DNA of 64,000 bases from G963691885 sp963691885 (GTDB lineage Bacteria; Pseudomonadota; Alphaproteobacteria; UBA8366; Aestuariispiraceae): assembly GCA_963691885.1 (NCBI GenBank), contig OY829843.1, forward strand, positions 3,658,001 through 3,722,000, in the 5' to 3' direction. This document shows, piece after piece, positions 8,755 to 17,985 of this stretch. The notes beneath the pieces are model-generated. The model saw only the letters and a list, made by a program, of their open reading frames with translations. It was not told where the DNA came from and did no database searches. Within the stretch, counting starts at the first letter, position 1; every line of letters starts with the position of its first letter. The translations under genes and the position numbers were made by a program.

Positions 8755-9666
8755 ATGCAGCCCGACATCATCTGCTTCGGCGAACCGATGCTTGAATTCA
8801 ATGAACAGGATAGTGGCATGTATCTGCGTGGGTTTGGCGGCGATACGTCGAACTGTGCGATAGCGGCTGCACGACAGGGCGCAAAGACAGGCGTTATCAC
8901 AAAACTGGGTGCCGATCCGTTTGGGGATGCGATTGCCGACCTTTGGGATAGCGAAGGAATTGATGCCCGTTTCGTAGATCGCGATCCGGTCGCCCCGACA
9001 GGCATCTATTTCGTAACCCATGGTCCAGACGGCCATACATTCAGTTACCGTCGGGCAGGGTCTGCAAGTTCGAGGGTCACGCCGGACTGGATCCCCGATG
9101 ACTATCTTACCGGCGCCAAGGTTTTGCATGTCTCTGGCATCAGTCAGGCGATTTCCGATACGGCCGCTGATACTGTTTTTGCGGCTATAGAGAAGATGCG
9201 TGGCGCAGGCCGCCTTGTATCCTATGACACAAATTTACGGTTGCAGCTTTGGCCGCTGGACCGCGCCAGAGCGATTATTCACGCCGCGGTCGCCCGGTCG
9301 CAAATTGCGTTGCCGGGGTTGGACGATGCCGAATTACTGACAGGGCACAGCGATCCGCAGGCGATTGTTGATTTTTATCTGGGTCTAGGATGCGAAACGA
9401 TTGCGCTGACACTGGGTGCGCAGGGCACGTTGGTCGCAACCCAGGGCGATCGTCAGTTGATCCCGGGCCGAAAGGTCGATCCGGTGGATGCCACCGGCGC
9501 AGGCGACACGTTTGACGGGGCGTTCCTGTCACAGATCGTCCTTGGAAAGACACCGTTTGAGGCGGCGGGCTATGCCAATGCCGCAGCGGCCGTCTCGACC
9601 CAGGGCTATGGTGCGGTGGCACCCATGCCCACCGCGCAAGAGGTCTCGGCCTTCCTGGGCGGCTAG
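8755..9666 (+). CDS. kdgK: PfkB family carbohydrate kinase, 2-keto-3-deoxygluconate kinase-like
   Basis: A 303-residue ribokinase-fold enzyme. The N-terminal sugar-binding motif (GGDTSNCAIAAARQG, about residues 34-48) and the C-terminal PfkB signature DATGAGDTFDGAF (about 244-256), whose aspartate is the catalytic base, are intact. The N-terminus (CFGEPMLEF) and overall pattern fit 2-dehydro-3-deoxygluconokinase, which makes KDPG for the Entner-Doudoroff aldolase; another sugar acid kinase cannot be excluded. No aldolase or uronate gene accompanies it. It sits downstream of the GntR regulator, a class that often controls sugar-acid genes. Confidence 0.8.
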   Translation: MQPDIICFGEPMLEFNEQDSGMYLRGFGGDTSNCAIAAARQGAKTGVITKLGADPFGDAIADLWDSEGIDARFVDRDPVAPTGIYFVTHGPDGHTFSYRRAGSASSRVTPDWIPDDYLTGAKVLHVSGISQAISDTAADTVFAAIEKMRGAGRLVSYDTNLRLQLWPLDRARAIIHAAVARSQIALPGLDDAELLTGHSDPQAIVDFYLGLGCETIALTLGAQGTLVATQGDRQLIPGRKVDPVDATGAGDTFDGAFLSQIVLGKTPFEAAGYANAAAAVSTQGYGAVAPMPTAQEVSAFLGG

Positions 9667-9737
9667 TTGCACTGACCCTTTAACTGATCAGCGTTTGCTT
9701 CTATTTTCGTTCTCGCACAGAGAATGAGGGTGGCATA

Positions 9738-12047
9738 GTGCGTAAAGCAAAATTCTTTCTGGTTTTTGGTTTCCTGGCTGGTTGTCAGACCGGTGCGCCA
9801 ACGGTCTCGGTTGAAGAAGCCCGTGATCTGGCCATTTCGTTCGATGCAAGGCCGATTCAGAAACCTGAACGGAGTATCGATGAATATCGGGAAACCTTTA
9901 CGGAGTTTGCGACCGCCTATCCGCGTGAGTGTGGCAGCATCCGAAGCAAGCGGATTGAGCGGCTCAATCTGCTTTCGGAAGGGACCCGTTCAACCAATGT
10001 TCAAGCGCAAAGGGGCTATGCTGCCTCTTTGACCCGTGCGGCGGAAAAAGAGTTTCAGTTTGGAAATTTCGCGGCTGCGATTTCCGCCCTCGATCTGGCT
10101 TACTCGAGCCTCGGTCAAAAGAATAGTCAGTCGCGCGGTATCATTCAGACCCAGATTGCGCGGGTAGAGGTCGCGAGAGGGCGAGACCCGGAAGCTCGGA
10201 CCGCTCTGGCCTTAGCGGAAACCAGAATCCGGGAAATTCAGACCCTGTACGAGCGGGAGCAGATGTTCCTGCTTGCAGGACAAGCGCTTGAAGCGCAGCT
10301 GGATCAGAACATTCGCTCCGAAGAGTTCTTCCTGAGAGAGACAATTGAACTACAGAAAGTGTATGGGCGGGATGCGTTTCAGCGTCTGGATGGCGACACG
10401 CTTCACGCGCGGCTTGTATCCAACCTGATCCTGCAAAACCGTGTGGTTGAGGCGGAACAGGTGGCGCGCAGTTTTGCAACGCCTATTGCCACGCGTCATG
10501 CCCGTCCCGGTTACCTTGGGCCCATTCTGACTTACAGAGTTTTTGCCGAGGCGCTGCTCTCCCAAAAACGTTACGAAGAGGCGGAATTCATCGCAAGGGC
10601 AACACTAGATCTGCATTACCGACACTGCTCAATCCCGACCGGTGTGCCGGTGATTGAGGCTTGGCGCACTTTGTTCAAAGCTTTGGCCGGTCAGGGCGAG
10701 TGGGACACCCTATTGCTGGAGAATAAGAAACTTGAACGCGACATGGCAGCGGCTCCGCGACGCTATAAGCAGGCCTTTGAGCAGAACATCGATATATTTA
10801 TGGCGGGACTCGCGGGGGCAACAACGACTGTTCCAAGTGATTTCCTTGACGCGATGATTGACAGTCATGAAAGGGACACCGACGTCGCTTTAGAGGCTGC
10901 CGATCTTGATGAAGTCGGCGCGAACCTATCGCCGGATGCCGTGAAATCGATTGAACTGAGGTTGGTTCGCGCCCTGTCTGACAGAAATGCGGGTAACATC
11001 AACGCGGCCGTCACCGCTTTTGACAGGTTTCTGACGGTGTATCTGACCTCTGTGTTCACCCAAACTGCCAGCGTCAGTGACTCTGGTACAAGCAGTCGGG
11101 CAGAGTTTTTCCGAAACGCCTATATCGATTTGCTGGTGACAGATGCGGGCGCGCAGGCTGCTCAGGCTCTGGGCCTAGATCGGGTACGCGAACTTTATCG
11201 GGTGGCAACAACGCTTCCGGCGGGTTCGGTACAACAATCATTCGCCGCTGCCGCAACGCGGGCTTCCATTCCTGATGAAGAATTGGCGTCGCTTATCCGC
11301 GAGTCCCAGGACCTTGAAGTAAAGGCTAAAAATCTCTCAGATTCTTTGGCATTCCTGGAAACAGCGGATGATCGGGAGATTAGCCCCGCGAAACTGCGAG
11401 AACTTCGGGCGCAGGTTCTGACCTTTACGGAAGCGGCAGAAACACTGAAGCAAGAGGCCAACCAAAAATTCCCGGCCTATGGCGCCTTGATGAATCCCAA
11501 AGCGCCTGACCTGAATGAGACAAGACGCCTGCTCAACCCGAATGAAGTTGCACTTGTTACCTTCTCAACCGAGTCCCGAACTTTAGTTTGGGGAATACCG
11601 AAAACAGGGAAAGTCGAGTTTGCTGTTGCCGATTTGGGCAAGGAAAGGCTGGAGCATTATGTGAACAGGGTTCGGGCGTCTTTGGACCCGACCAGCGTAC
11701 AGTTCATTCGGGATATTCCGAAATTCGATACTGGCACAGCTTACAATTTGTATGAGGCAATACTCCAACCAGTGGAAGGGAGCTGGTCGAGTGCGGACAA
11801 TATTCTGGCTGTAACACCCGGTCCGCTTGCGAACCTGCCACTGTCCTTGTTGCCGAAGTCGAAACCGGATTTGAGCAAACAGATTGATTTACTGTTCGCC
11901 AATTATCGCGACATAGACTGGCTGGCGAATGATCATGCGGTCACAATCCTGCCGTCGATTGCGACACTGAAAAACCTGCGGGCGGCGCCGGCGATCGTTG
12001 CGACACGCAAACCGTTCATTTGGATTTGGCGATCCTTTCTTTTCTAA
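9738..12047 (+). CDS. TPR lipoprotein with CHAT domain, N-terminal part (frameshifted)
   Basis: The product starts with a lipoprotein signal (GTG start, lipobox FLAGC with the modified cysteine near residue 16), so it should be anchored in the envelope. Helical repeats with TPR-like spacing follow from about residue 90 to 350, then a mixed helical linker and the start of a CHAT (caspase-like) domain (PGPLANLPLSLLP near 690). The reading frame ends prematurely at 12047. The expected CHAT sequence FGFGDPFF continues in the +1 frame, consistent with one extra T in the TTT run at 12019-12021. The rest of the domain is given as the next entry. A repaired product would be about 1030 residues. Function unknown. 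Confidence 0.75.
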   Translation: MRKAKFFLVFGFLAGCQTGAPTVSVEEARDLAISFDARPIQKPERSIDEYRETFTEFATAYPRECGSIRSKRIERLNLLSEGTRSTNVQAQRGYAASLTRAAEKEFQFGNFAAAISALDLAYSSLGQKNSQSRGIIQTQIARVEVARGRDPEARTALALAETRIREIQTLYEREQMFLLAGQALEAQLDQNIRSEEFFLRETIELQKVYGRDAFQRLDGDTLHARLVSNLILQNRVVEAEQVARSFATPIATRHARPGYLGPILTYRVFAEALLSQKRYEEAEFIARATLDLHYRHCSIPTGVPVIEAWRTLFKALAGQGEWDTLLLENKKLERDMAAAPRRYKQAFEQNIDIFMAGLAGATTTVPSDFLDAMIDSHERDTDVALEAADLDEVGANLSPDAVKSIELRLVRALSDRNAGNINAAVTAFDRFLTVYLTSVFTQTASVSDSGTSSRAEFFRNAYIDLLVTDAGAQAAQALGLDRVRELYRVATTLPAGSVQQSFAAAATRASIPDEELASLIRESQDLEVKAKNLSDSLAFLETADDREISPAKLRELRAQVLTFTEAAETLKQEANQKFPAYGALMNPKAPDLNETRRLLNPNEVALVTFSTESRTLVWGIPKTGKVEFAVADLGKERLEHYVNRVRASLDPTSVQFIRDIPKFDTGTAYNLYEAILQPVEGSWSSADNILAVTPGPLANLPLSLLPKSKPDLSKQIDLLFANYRDIDWLANDHAVTILPSIATLKNLRAAPAIVATRKPFIWIWRSFLF

Positions 12048-12140
12048 CAGTCAGCTTGCTGCGGCGGAGGAGGCGGGCGGCACCCGTTCTGTTGCAACAG
12101 GTGGTCAACTTCGGATTGCCGCCTGTCGTCGGTTCCGGAA

Positions 12141-12827
12141 ATGCCTCTGCGTCTTCGAAACCGTCCTGATACACGCTCTCTAACATCAGCGACGATGGCT
12201 TTGCTGCCGCGGCTTGCGGATACCAGGGACGAGATTGTGGCGGTCGCCGAGTTCCTGGGTGCTGATCTTGATCAGGATGTGTATCTGGGGCTAGAGGCCA
12301 ATGAGACAGTCGTCAAGAGCATCGATCTGACACAGTGTAGGGTGGTGTCCTTTGCAACCCACGGACTGGTTTCCGGTGATCTGGACGGATTAAACGAGCC
12401 GGCCCTTGCCCTGACCAATCCGCTTGTCCTGAATGACAGCCGCGACGACGGCCTGTTAACCATGAGTGAGATTTTGGGTCTGAAGTTCAATGCCGACTGG
12501 GTTGTGCTGTCAGCCTGTAACACGGCGTCGCCCGACGGAGAGACCGGTGAGGCGATTTCAGGCCTTGGCCGGGCGTTCTTTTACGCCGGGAGCAAAAGCA
12601 TACTGGTTTCGAATTGGCCTGTGCATTCCGCCGCAACGACGGCGCTGATGACAAATCTGTTCAAGAATTATGAGGCAAACAACAACCGGAAACGCGCAAA
12701 TGCCTTGCAATCCGCGCGGCGTCATCTGGTTGAAGAGGCCGTGTTTTCCGATAAAAACGGCGACCCCACTTTCAGCTATGCCCATCCGCTATTCTGGGCA
12801 CCCTTTGGTTTGGTGGGCGACAGTTGA
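12141..12827 (+). CDS. CHAT protease domain, C-terminal part of the frameshifted TPR lipoprotein
   Basis: This segment holds the catalytic half of the CHAT domain in the same frame as the upstream part, after an intervening stretch (about 12021 to 12100-12140) that reads in another frame. The catalytic dyad of the caspase-like fold is intact: histidine in SFATHGLV and cysteine in VLSACNTA. The pattern LPRLADTRDEIVAVAEFLGA is the usual lead-in. The annotated start is only the first ATG of the frame; the real product should be a fusion with the upstream gene, and the second shift cannot be placed exactly. Either two sequence errors or an early pseudogene explains the split. Confidence 0.7.
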   Translation: MPLRLRNRPDTRSLTSATMALLPRLADTRDEIVAVAEFLGADLDQDVYLGLEANETVVKSIDLTQCRVVSFATHGLVSGDLDGLNEPALALTNPLVLNDSRDDGLLTMSEILGLKFNADWVVLSACNTASPDGETGEAISGLGRAFFYAGSKSILVSNWPVHSAATTALMTNLFKNYEANNNRKRANALQSARRHLVEEAVFSDKNGDPTFSYAHPLFWAPFGLVGDS

Positions 12828-12871
12828 GGAGCAAGAGGGGGCCACTGTGAGGCAACTTAACGGAGGAAGAC

Positions 12872-13504
12872 ATGCCGTCACTTGAGACATTCTCTGCGTT
12901 TCTTGTTGCCGCCGCATTGTTTGCCTATATGCCTGGCCCGGCAACGCTTTATACGACGGCCAGAACAATCGCAGAGGGCAGGCGATCGGGATGGCTGGCG
13001 GCAGCCGGGATACATTTGGGCGGTTATTTTCAAGTCGTGATCACTGCGTTGGGGCTTGCCGTTCTATTTCAGGCAATCCCTGTTCTGTATCTCGGTTTGA
13101 AAACCGTCGGGGCGGCTTACTTGATATGGCTGGGCTTTTCGATGTTTCGAACAAGACTGGATGCGTCCCCGAACACGGCGCGAGCGGCACCAAGTTCACG
13201 GAAGATAGCATTCTATGACAGTGCGATTGTTGAAATTCTGAACCCCAAAACGGCCCTGTTTTATCTTGCGTTCCTGCCGCAGTTTACGGATCCGGTCGCG
13301 GGTCTTCCGATCTGGGCTCAACTGTTGGTCCTTGGGACGATCGTGAATGTCATGTTTTTAAGCGCGGATGTCTTGTGCGTTGTCCTTGCTGATCGCATGG
13401 CGCGTTTCTTGAGGGGTTCAAAGAGAGCCGGAAATCTCGCTCAAAAACTGGGTGGTTCTGTTCTGATAGGTCTCGGCGTTAAAATGGCAGTCTCACAAAA
13501 CTAG
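12872..13504 (+). CDS. LysE/RhtB family amino-acid exporter
   Basis: A 210-residue inner membrane protein with about six hydrophobic segments and the RhtB/LysE motifs: MPGPATLYTTARTIAEGRRSG near residues 19-40, GAAYLIWLG near 78-86, and LNPKTALFYLAFLPQF near 122-138. The family exports amino acids or related amines by proton antiport. A strong ribosome site (GGAGGAAG) precedes the ATG. The gene lies before polyamine genes but on the opposite strand to its nearest one, so a functional link is only possible. Substrate is not predictable. Confidence 0.9.
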   Translation: MPSLETFSAFLVAAALFAYMPGPATLYTTARTIAEGRRSGWLAAAGIHLGGYFQVVITALGLAVLFQAIPVLYLGLKTVGAAYLIWLGFSMFRTRLDASPNTARAAPSSRKIAFYDSAIVEILNPKTALFYLAFLPQFTDPVAGLPIWAQLLVLGTIVNVMFLSADVLCVVLADRMARFLRGSKRAGNLAQKLGGSVLIGLGVKMAVSQN

Positions 13505-13516
13505 CGAGCCGCTACT

Positions 13517-14902
13517 TCAGGCACTTCTCATATACCACTCAAAATCATGGGGCGGGATGATGTTGTGGTGCAGGTCCGCTTCCCAGCGCTTGGCCCCGGC
13601 GAAGGCCAGGTGATATTGCTCGCCCCAATAGTTGCGCAGAATCTGGCCTTCCTCAAAGGTGTTGAGGGCCGGTTCCCATCGTAAGGGCAATTGCCCCTGC
13701 GCCCGTTGATAGGCATCACCTTTTTCGATGGGACCAGGATCGAGCTTGTTTGAAATCCCATGGTGAATGCCGGCCAGAATAGCAGCGGTCGCCAAATATG
13801 GATTTGCATCCGCGCCCGAAGCGCGGTGTTCCACCCGGATAGACTTTTCATCGGAATGGGGAATGCGCATCGATACGGTCCTGTTGTTCACACCCCAGGC
13901 CCGGTTGATCGGGGCGTAGGAATCGCTTCGGAAACGGCGGTAGGAATTGGCGTTGGGCGCGAGAATGGCCATCGCTTCTGGCATGGTTTCTCTCAATCCA
14001 CCAATCGCGTATTTAAGCGTCGGGTCCATGTTCAAGCCGGATTCTTCGTCAAACGCCCCGGCAAAGACATTGCGTCCTTCGGCGTCGATCAGGCTGGTAT
14101 GGATATGCAGTCCTGATCCGGCGAATTCGGCAAAGGGTTTCGCCATGAATGTCGCAATCATGCCGTGGCGTTTGGCAACTGCTTTGACGGCCCTCTTGTA
14201 GAGCACTGCCTGATCGCAGGCAGCGACGGCATCAGCGGAATGGATCAGGTTTATCTCAAACTGGCCCGGCGCATATTCGGATGTTGTGACATCCACCGGC
14301 AGGCCTTGCGCCTTCGCCTGTGTTTCGATGTCGCTCAATACAGCGCTGAAATCATCCAGCTCCGCCATGGAGAGCACCTGGACATTTGTCGGACGTGTGC
14401 CAAGGCCCGGCACCCTTGCGGGTTTAGGCCGACCGTCTCGTCCCAGTTTGGGATCAAGCAGGTAAAATTCCAGCTCGACCGCGCAGACAGCCGTGAGGCC
14501 AAGATCGGTGAGGGGTTGCATGGCGCGTTTCAGGACGGCGCGTGGATCTGCAAAAAACTGCGTTCCATCATCGTTGTAAAGTTCGCCCAGAATTTGTGCG
14601 GTTGGTGTTTCCGCCCAGGGCACGATGGCCAATGTTTCGGCCACACCAAAACTCGCGACATCGGGATCACCATCGGTAGATCCATAGTCAAAAATCTCAC
14701 AGTTCTGCCCCAGTGAGTCGAGGATGCAGTGAGAGGCGGGCATGCGGACACCGTCACCGGTCAGTTTCGCGAGCGCCTCAATTTGCAGGCGTTTGCCCCG
14801 CAGCATGCCGTTCATATCGGGCACCAGAAGTTCGATCGCGGTCAGATCCGGATGTTGTTTCAGAAAGTCAGAGGCTTGCGTCGGGCCAAGGCGCGTTGTC
14901 AT
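13517..14902 (-). CDS. puuA: Glutamine synthetase family protein, gamma-glutamylpolyamine synthetase-like (copy 1)
   Basis: A 461-residue glutamine synthetase-fold enzyme predicted to ligate glutamate to putrescine or another amine with ATP, the first step of the gamma-glutamylated polyamine route. GS motifs are present in order: ELEFYLLD (metal/glutamate site, about 132-139), GQFEINL (about 204), the ATP-site segment SGLHIHTS (about 256-263), APNANSYRRF (about 300-309) and the RVEHRASGADANPY end of the site. It differs strongly from GlnA and lacks the adenylylation tyrosine context. It diverges from a second enzyme of the same kind across a 110-base gap. The exact amine substrate is uncertain. 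Confidence 0.83.
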   Translation of the reverse strand: MTTRLGPTQASDFLKQHPDLTAIELLVPDMNGMLRGKRLQIEALAKLTGDGVRMPASHCILDSLGQNCEIFDYGSTDGDPDVASFGVAETLAIVPWAETPTAQILGELYNDDGTQFFADPRAVLKRAMQPLTDLGLTAVCAVELEFYLLDPKLGRDGRPKPARVPGLGTRPTNVQVLSMAELDDFSAVLSDIETQAKAQGLPVDVTTSEYAPGQFEINLIHSADAVAACDQAVLYKRAVKAVAKRHGMIATFMAKPFAEFAGSGLHIHTSLIDAEGRNVFAGAFDEESGLNMDPTLKYAIGGLRETMPEAMAILAPNANSYRRFRSDSYAPINRAWGVNNRTVSMRIPHSDEKSIRVEHRASGADANPYLATAAILAGIHHGISNKLDPGPIEKGDAYQRAQGQLPLRWEPALNTFEEGQILRNYWGEQYHLAFAGAKRWEADLHHNIIPPHDFEWYMRSA

Positions 14903-15012
14903 GGGGTGCTCTCATCATCAGAAAATTTCGATGCATATCGTGCTGCTTGGCTTTGATGCGTCAAGTCCTTGTGGTAGGTAGAGGCTCGTTTCAACAACAT
15001 TTGCAGGTTTTT

Positions 15013-16359
15013 ATGAGTGAAATAGCAAAATGGCTTCAGGACAACAGGGTCGATGAGGTCGAATGCCTGGTATCTGACATCACCGGCATTGCCAGAGGAA
15101 AGATCGTCCCAACACCGAGGTTTATAGGAGGGTTGGTAGAGCGCGGTCTTCGCATTCCCGAGGCGGTTTTCCTGCAAACCGTGACGGGCGATTTCGTTCA
15201 ACAAGTGTCTCAGGTCGTCTCGGAATCGAACCGCGACATCTATATGCAGCCCGACCCGTCTACCATGCGGATTGTTCCCTGGTATCCTGATCCGGTGGCG
15301 CAGGTTATCTGTGATGCGCATTTCCTGAACGGGGAACCGGTTGATGTCGCGCCCCGGCAATTGCTGAAACGGGTTCTGGCGCAGTATGAGAAACGTGATC
15401 TGATCCCGGTCATCGCGCCGGAACTTGAATTCTATCTCGTCAAAAAGAACCTGGATCCGGACATGCCCCTCGAACCGGCAGCCGGCCTGTCCGGGCGCCA
15501 GGAAAGCGGGCGTCAGGCCTATGGCATCGAGGCCGCCAACGATTTCGACCCGATCATCGAAGATATCTATGATTATTGCGAGGCGAGCCGGATTGACATT
15601 GAAACCATGGCCCATGAGGCCGGTGCCGCACAGATGGAGATCAATTTCAATCATGGCGATCCGATGGAGCTTGCAGATCAGGTCTTCATGTTCAAGCGGA
15701 CCGTGCGACAGGCTGCGTTAAAACACGATATGTACGCAACCTTTATGGCCCGTCCGCATCAATTCCAGCCCGGCTCTTCAATGCACATACATCAATCGAT
15801 CCTGGACAAGAAAACCGGTCGGAACATTTTCGCGACGGAGCGGGGTAAGATCTCGAAGAAGCTGCATCACTATATCGGCGGCCTGCAGCGCTATACCCCG
15901 GCAGCAATGCCGCTATTTGCGCCCAATGTGAATTCTTACCGGCGTCTGACGCCGTATTCTGACGCCCCGATCAACACCCACTGGGGCGTTGATAACCGAA
16001 CGGTTGGTCTGCGTGTGCCGGATTCAAAGCCGGATGCCTTTCGAGTAGAGAACAGGGTTGCCGGGGCCGATGCGAACCCGTATCTGGCGATTGCCGGAAC
16101 CCTGGCCTGCGGGTTGATCGGGCTAAAGGAAAAGCTAGAACCGACCAAACCCATTGACGGCGATGCCTATAGACTGGCTTTCACGCTGCCCAGACATCAA
16201 CAGGATGCGCTTTACAAGATGAACCATTCCAGGCCGTTGAAGGACATTCTGGGGGATCGGTTTGTAAAACTCATGACCGAGGTCAAAATGCACGAATTCG
16301 ACCTCTACCAGCAGGTCATATCAAGCTGGGAGCGTGAAAATCTGCTCTTAAACGTCTGA
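15013..16359 (+). CDS. puuA: Glutamine synthetase family protein, gamma-glutamylpolyamine synthetase-like (copy 2)
   Basis: A 448-residue paralogue of the divergent neighbour. Motifs include PELEFYLVKK (about 136-145), AQMEINFNHGDPMELADQ, SSMHIHQSILD, FAPNVNSYRRL and RVENRVAGADANPYLA. The start ATG at 15013 matches the normal N-terminus (MSEIAKWLQDN); the long upstream open frame reads across the other synthetase gene and is not counted. The two copies differ in the glutamate-proximal and amine-binding region, so they may prefer different amines. Its position before an omega-aminotransferase gene and a polyamine importer supports a role in putrescine, spermidine or diaminopropane use. Confidence 0.85.
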   Translation: MSEIAKWLQDNRVDEVECLVSDITGIARGKIVPTPRFIGGLVERGLRIPEAVFLQTVTGDFVQQVSQVVSESNRDIYMQPDPSTMRIVPWYPDPVAQVICDAHFLNGEPVDVAPRQLLKRVLAQYEKRDLIPVIAPELEFYLVKKNLDPDMPLEPAAGLSGRQESGRQAYGIEAANDFDPIIEDIYDYCEASRIDIETMAHEAGAAQMEINFNHGDPMELADQVFMFKRTVRQAALKHDMYATFMARPHQFQPGSSMHIHQSILDKKTGRNIFATERGKISKKLHHYIGGLQRYTPAAMPLFAPNVNSYRRLTPYSDAPINTHWGVDNRTVGLRVPDSKPDAFRVENRVAGADANPYLAIAGTLACGLIGLKEKLEPTKPIDGDAYRLAFTLPRHQQDALYKMNHSRPLKDILGDRFVKLMTEVKMHEFDLYQQVISSWERENLLLNV

Positions 16360-16575
16360 TTCTTCCATCCAACAGAATAAAGGGCTAAACTGCGCCTGTG
16401 CAATTTTACGGGATAGACATTTGCTGCTGTCACGAAAGTTCAATTTGATGATCCTTTGTGCTCGGATCGGGTATAATCCCTGAACCGGCCTGGTAATCGG
16501 TGTCTTCCGCTTGTTTCGGGCGGAATGACCACCTCTTACGCACGTCAGAGCAATTGATTATCAGGACCTTCAGAA

Positions 16576-17985
16576 ATGAGCACATCTTCACAAGACCAAT
16601 CTGCAGCACCACCCCGCAACTATGATATCCCCGCCTTGAAACGGATGGATGCGGCGCATCATTGGCACCCCTTTACCGATACAAAGGCACTGGAAGAAGA
16701 GGGTGGGACCCGCGTCATTACCCGGGCAGAGGGCTGTTACCTTTATGATGGCGACGGCAATAAGATCCTGGACGGGATGGCCGGCCTTTGGTGCGTGAAT
16801 GTCGGTTACGGGCGCACAGAACTGGCGGAGATCGCCCATCAGCAAATGCTGGAACTGCCGTATTATAACAACTTCTTCAAAACCGCCTCGCCGCCGCCGA
16901 TCGAACTTGCGGAGAGAATTTCCGGTCTGCTGGGCGACGGTTTTAACAAGGTCTTTTTCTCTAATTCCGGGTCAGAGGCGAACGACACGATCTTCCGGAT
17001 GGTGCGTCACTACTGGAACCTTATGGGCAAGCCGAAGAAGAAGACCTTTATCAGCCGCTGGAATGCCTATCACGGATCGACGGTTGCGGGTGTCAGCCTT
17101 GGTGGCATGAAACCGATGCACAAACAGGCTGATCTGCCGGTGCCAGGCGTCACCCATGTCATGCAGCCCTATTGGTTTGATGAGGCAGGCCCGGATGAGA
17201 GTGAGGATGCGTTTGGATTGCGTGCAGCGGCTGCGATTGAGGACCGCATTCTGGAACTCGGTCCAGAAACCATCGCGGCCTTCATTGGCGAGCCGATCCA
17301 GGGTGCCGGCGGTGTGATCATTCCGCCCGATACCTATTGGCCAGAGGTTGAGCGGATCTGCCGGAAATACGACATCCTGCTGATCGCGGACGAGGTCATC
17401 TGTGGCTTTGGTCGCACAGGTGAGTGGTTTGGCCATCAATCAATGGGATTCCAGCCTGATCTGATCCCGATGGCAAAGGGCATGTCTTCGGGTTACCTGC
17501 CGATTTCCGGGGTTGCGGTCCATGACCGGGTTGCCGAGACAGTGATCAATGAAGGCGGTGAATTCTATCACGGCTATACCTATTCCGGGCATCCTGTCGC
17601 AGCCGCCGTTGCGCTGCGTAATATTGATATCCTCGAAAGAGAAGGCCTAGTGGAAAAAGTCGCAACCCGCACGGGCCCCTACCTGGCTGAAGCGCTGCAC
17701 CGTTTGACCGACCATCCACTTGTTGGTCAGGTGCGTTCCAGGGGCTTGATTGCTGGCGTGGAGATTTGCCGGAACAAGGAAACGCGTGAGCGGTTCGAGA
17801 AGGTGGGCGAAGTCGGCACCATCTGCAGGGATCACATCTTTGCACGGAACGCGATCGCCAGGGCCTGTGGTGACACGATGGTGATGTCGCCGCCTTTAAT
17901 CATCGACGAGGTGGAAATTGACGCGCTGATCAGCGCTCTGGAGCAGGCCCTGGATGCCACATATGCTGACGTAAAACACAGATAG
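16576..17985 (+). CDS. spuC: Class III aminotransferase, putrescine/polyamine:pyruvate type
   Basis: A 469-residue PLP enzyme of fold type I. Visible sites are the cofactor phosphate region NSGSEANDT (about 120-128), the PLP-stacking YHGST, the aspartate in LIADEVICGFGRTG that contacts the pyridine nitrogen, and the Schiff-base lysine in MAKGMSSGY. Length and the N-terminal AHHWHPFTDTKALE match putrescine-pyruvate and omega-amino acid:pyruvate transaminases. Between the gamma-glutamyl ligase and the polyamine transporter, the likely role is oxidative removal of the amino group of putrescine or a derivative. Beta-alanine transaminase is the main alternative. Confidence 0.85.
   Translation: MSTSSQDQSAAPPRNYDIPALKRMDAAHHWHPFTDTKALEEEGGTRVITRAEGCYLYDGDGNKILDGMAGLWCVNVGYGRTELAEIAHQQMLELPYYNNFFKTASPPPIELAERISGLLGDGFNKVFFSNSGSEANDTIFRMVRHYWNLMGKPKKKTFISRWNAYHGSTVAGVSLGGMKPMHKQADLPVPGVTHVMQPYWFDEAGPDESEDAFGLRAAAAIEDRILELGPETIAAFIGEPIQGAGGVIIPPDTYWPEVERICRKYDILLIADEVICGFGRTGEWFGHQSMGFQPDLIPMAKGMSSGYLPISGVAVHDRVAETVINEGGEFYHGYTYSGHPVAAAVALRNIDILEREGLVEKVATRTGPYLAEALHRLTDHPLVGQVRSRGLIAGVEICRNKETRERFEKVGEVGTICRDHIFARNAIARACGDTMVMSPPLIIDEVEIDALISALEQALDATYADVKHR

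Noticed and set aside
14713..15012. Upstream extension of the second gamma-glutamylpolyamine synthetase by 100 codons
   Set aside because: The extension runs through the divergent paralogue and promoter region and has no homology; the ATG at 15013 gives the normal N-terminus.
16445..16477. TATAAT at 16472-16477 as a promoter for the aminotransferase gene
   Set aside because: No -35 element at acceptable spacing; the nearest TTGATG is 21 bases away. Possible but not supported.
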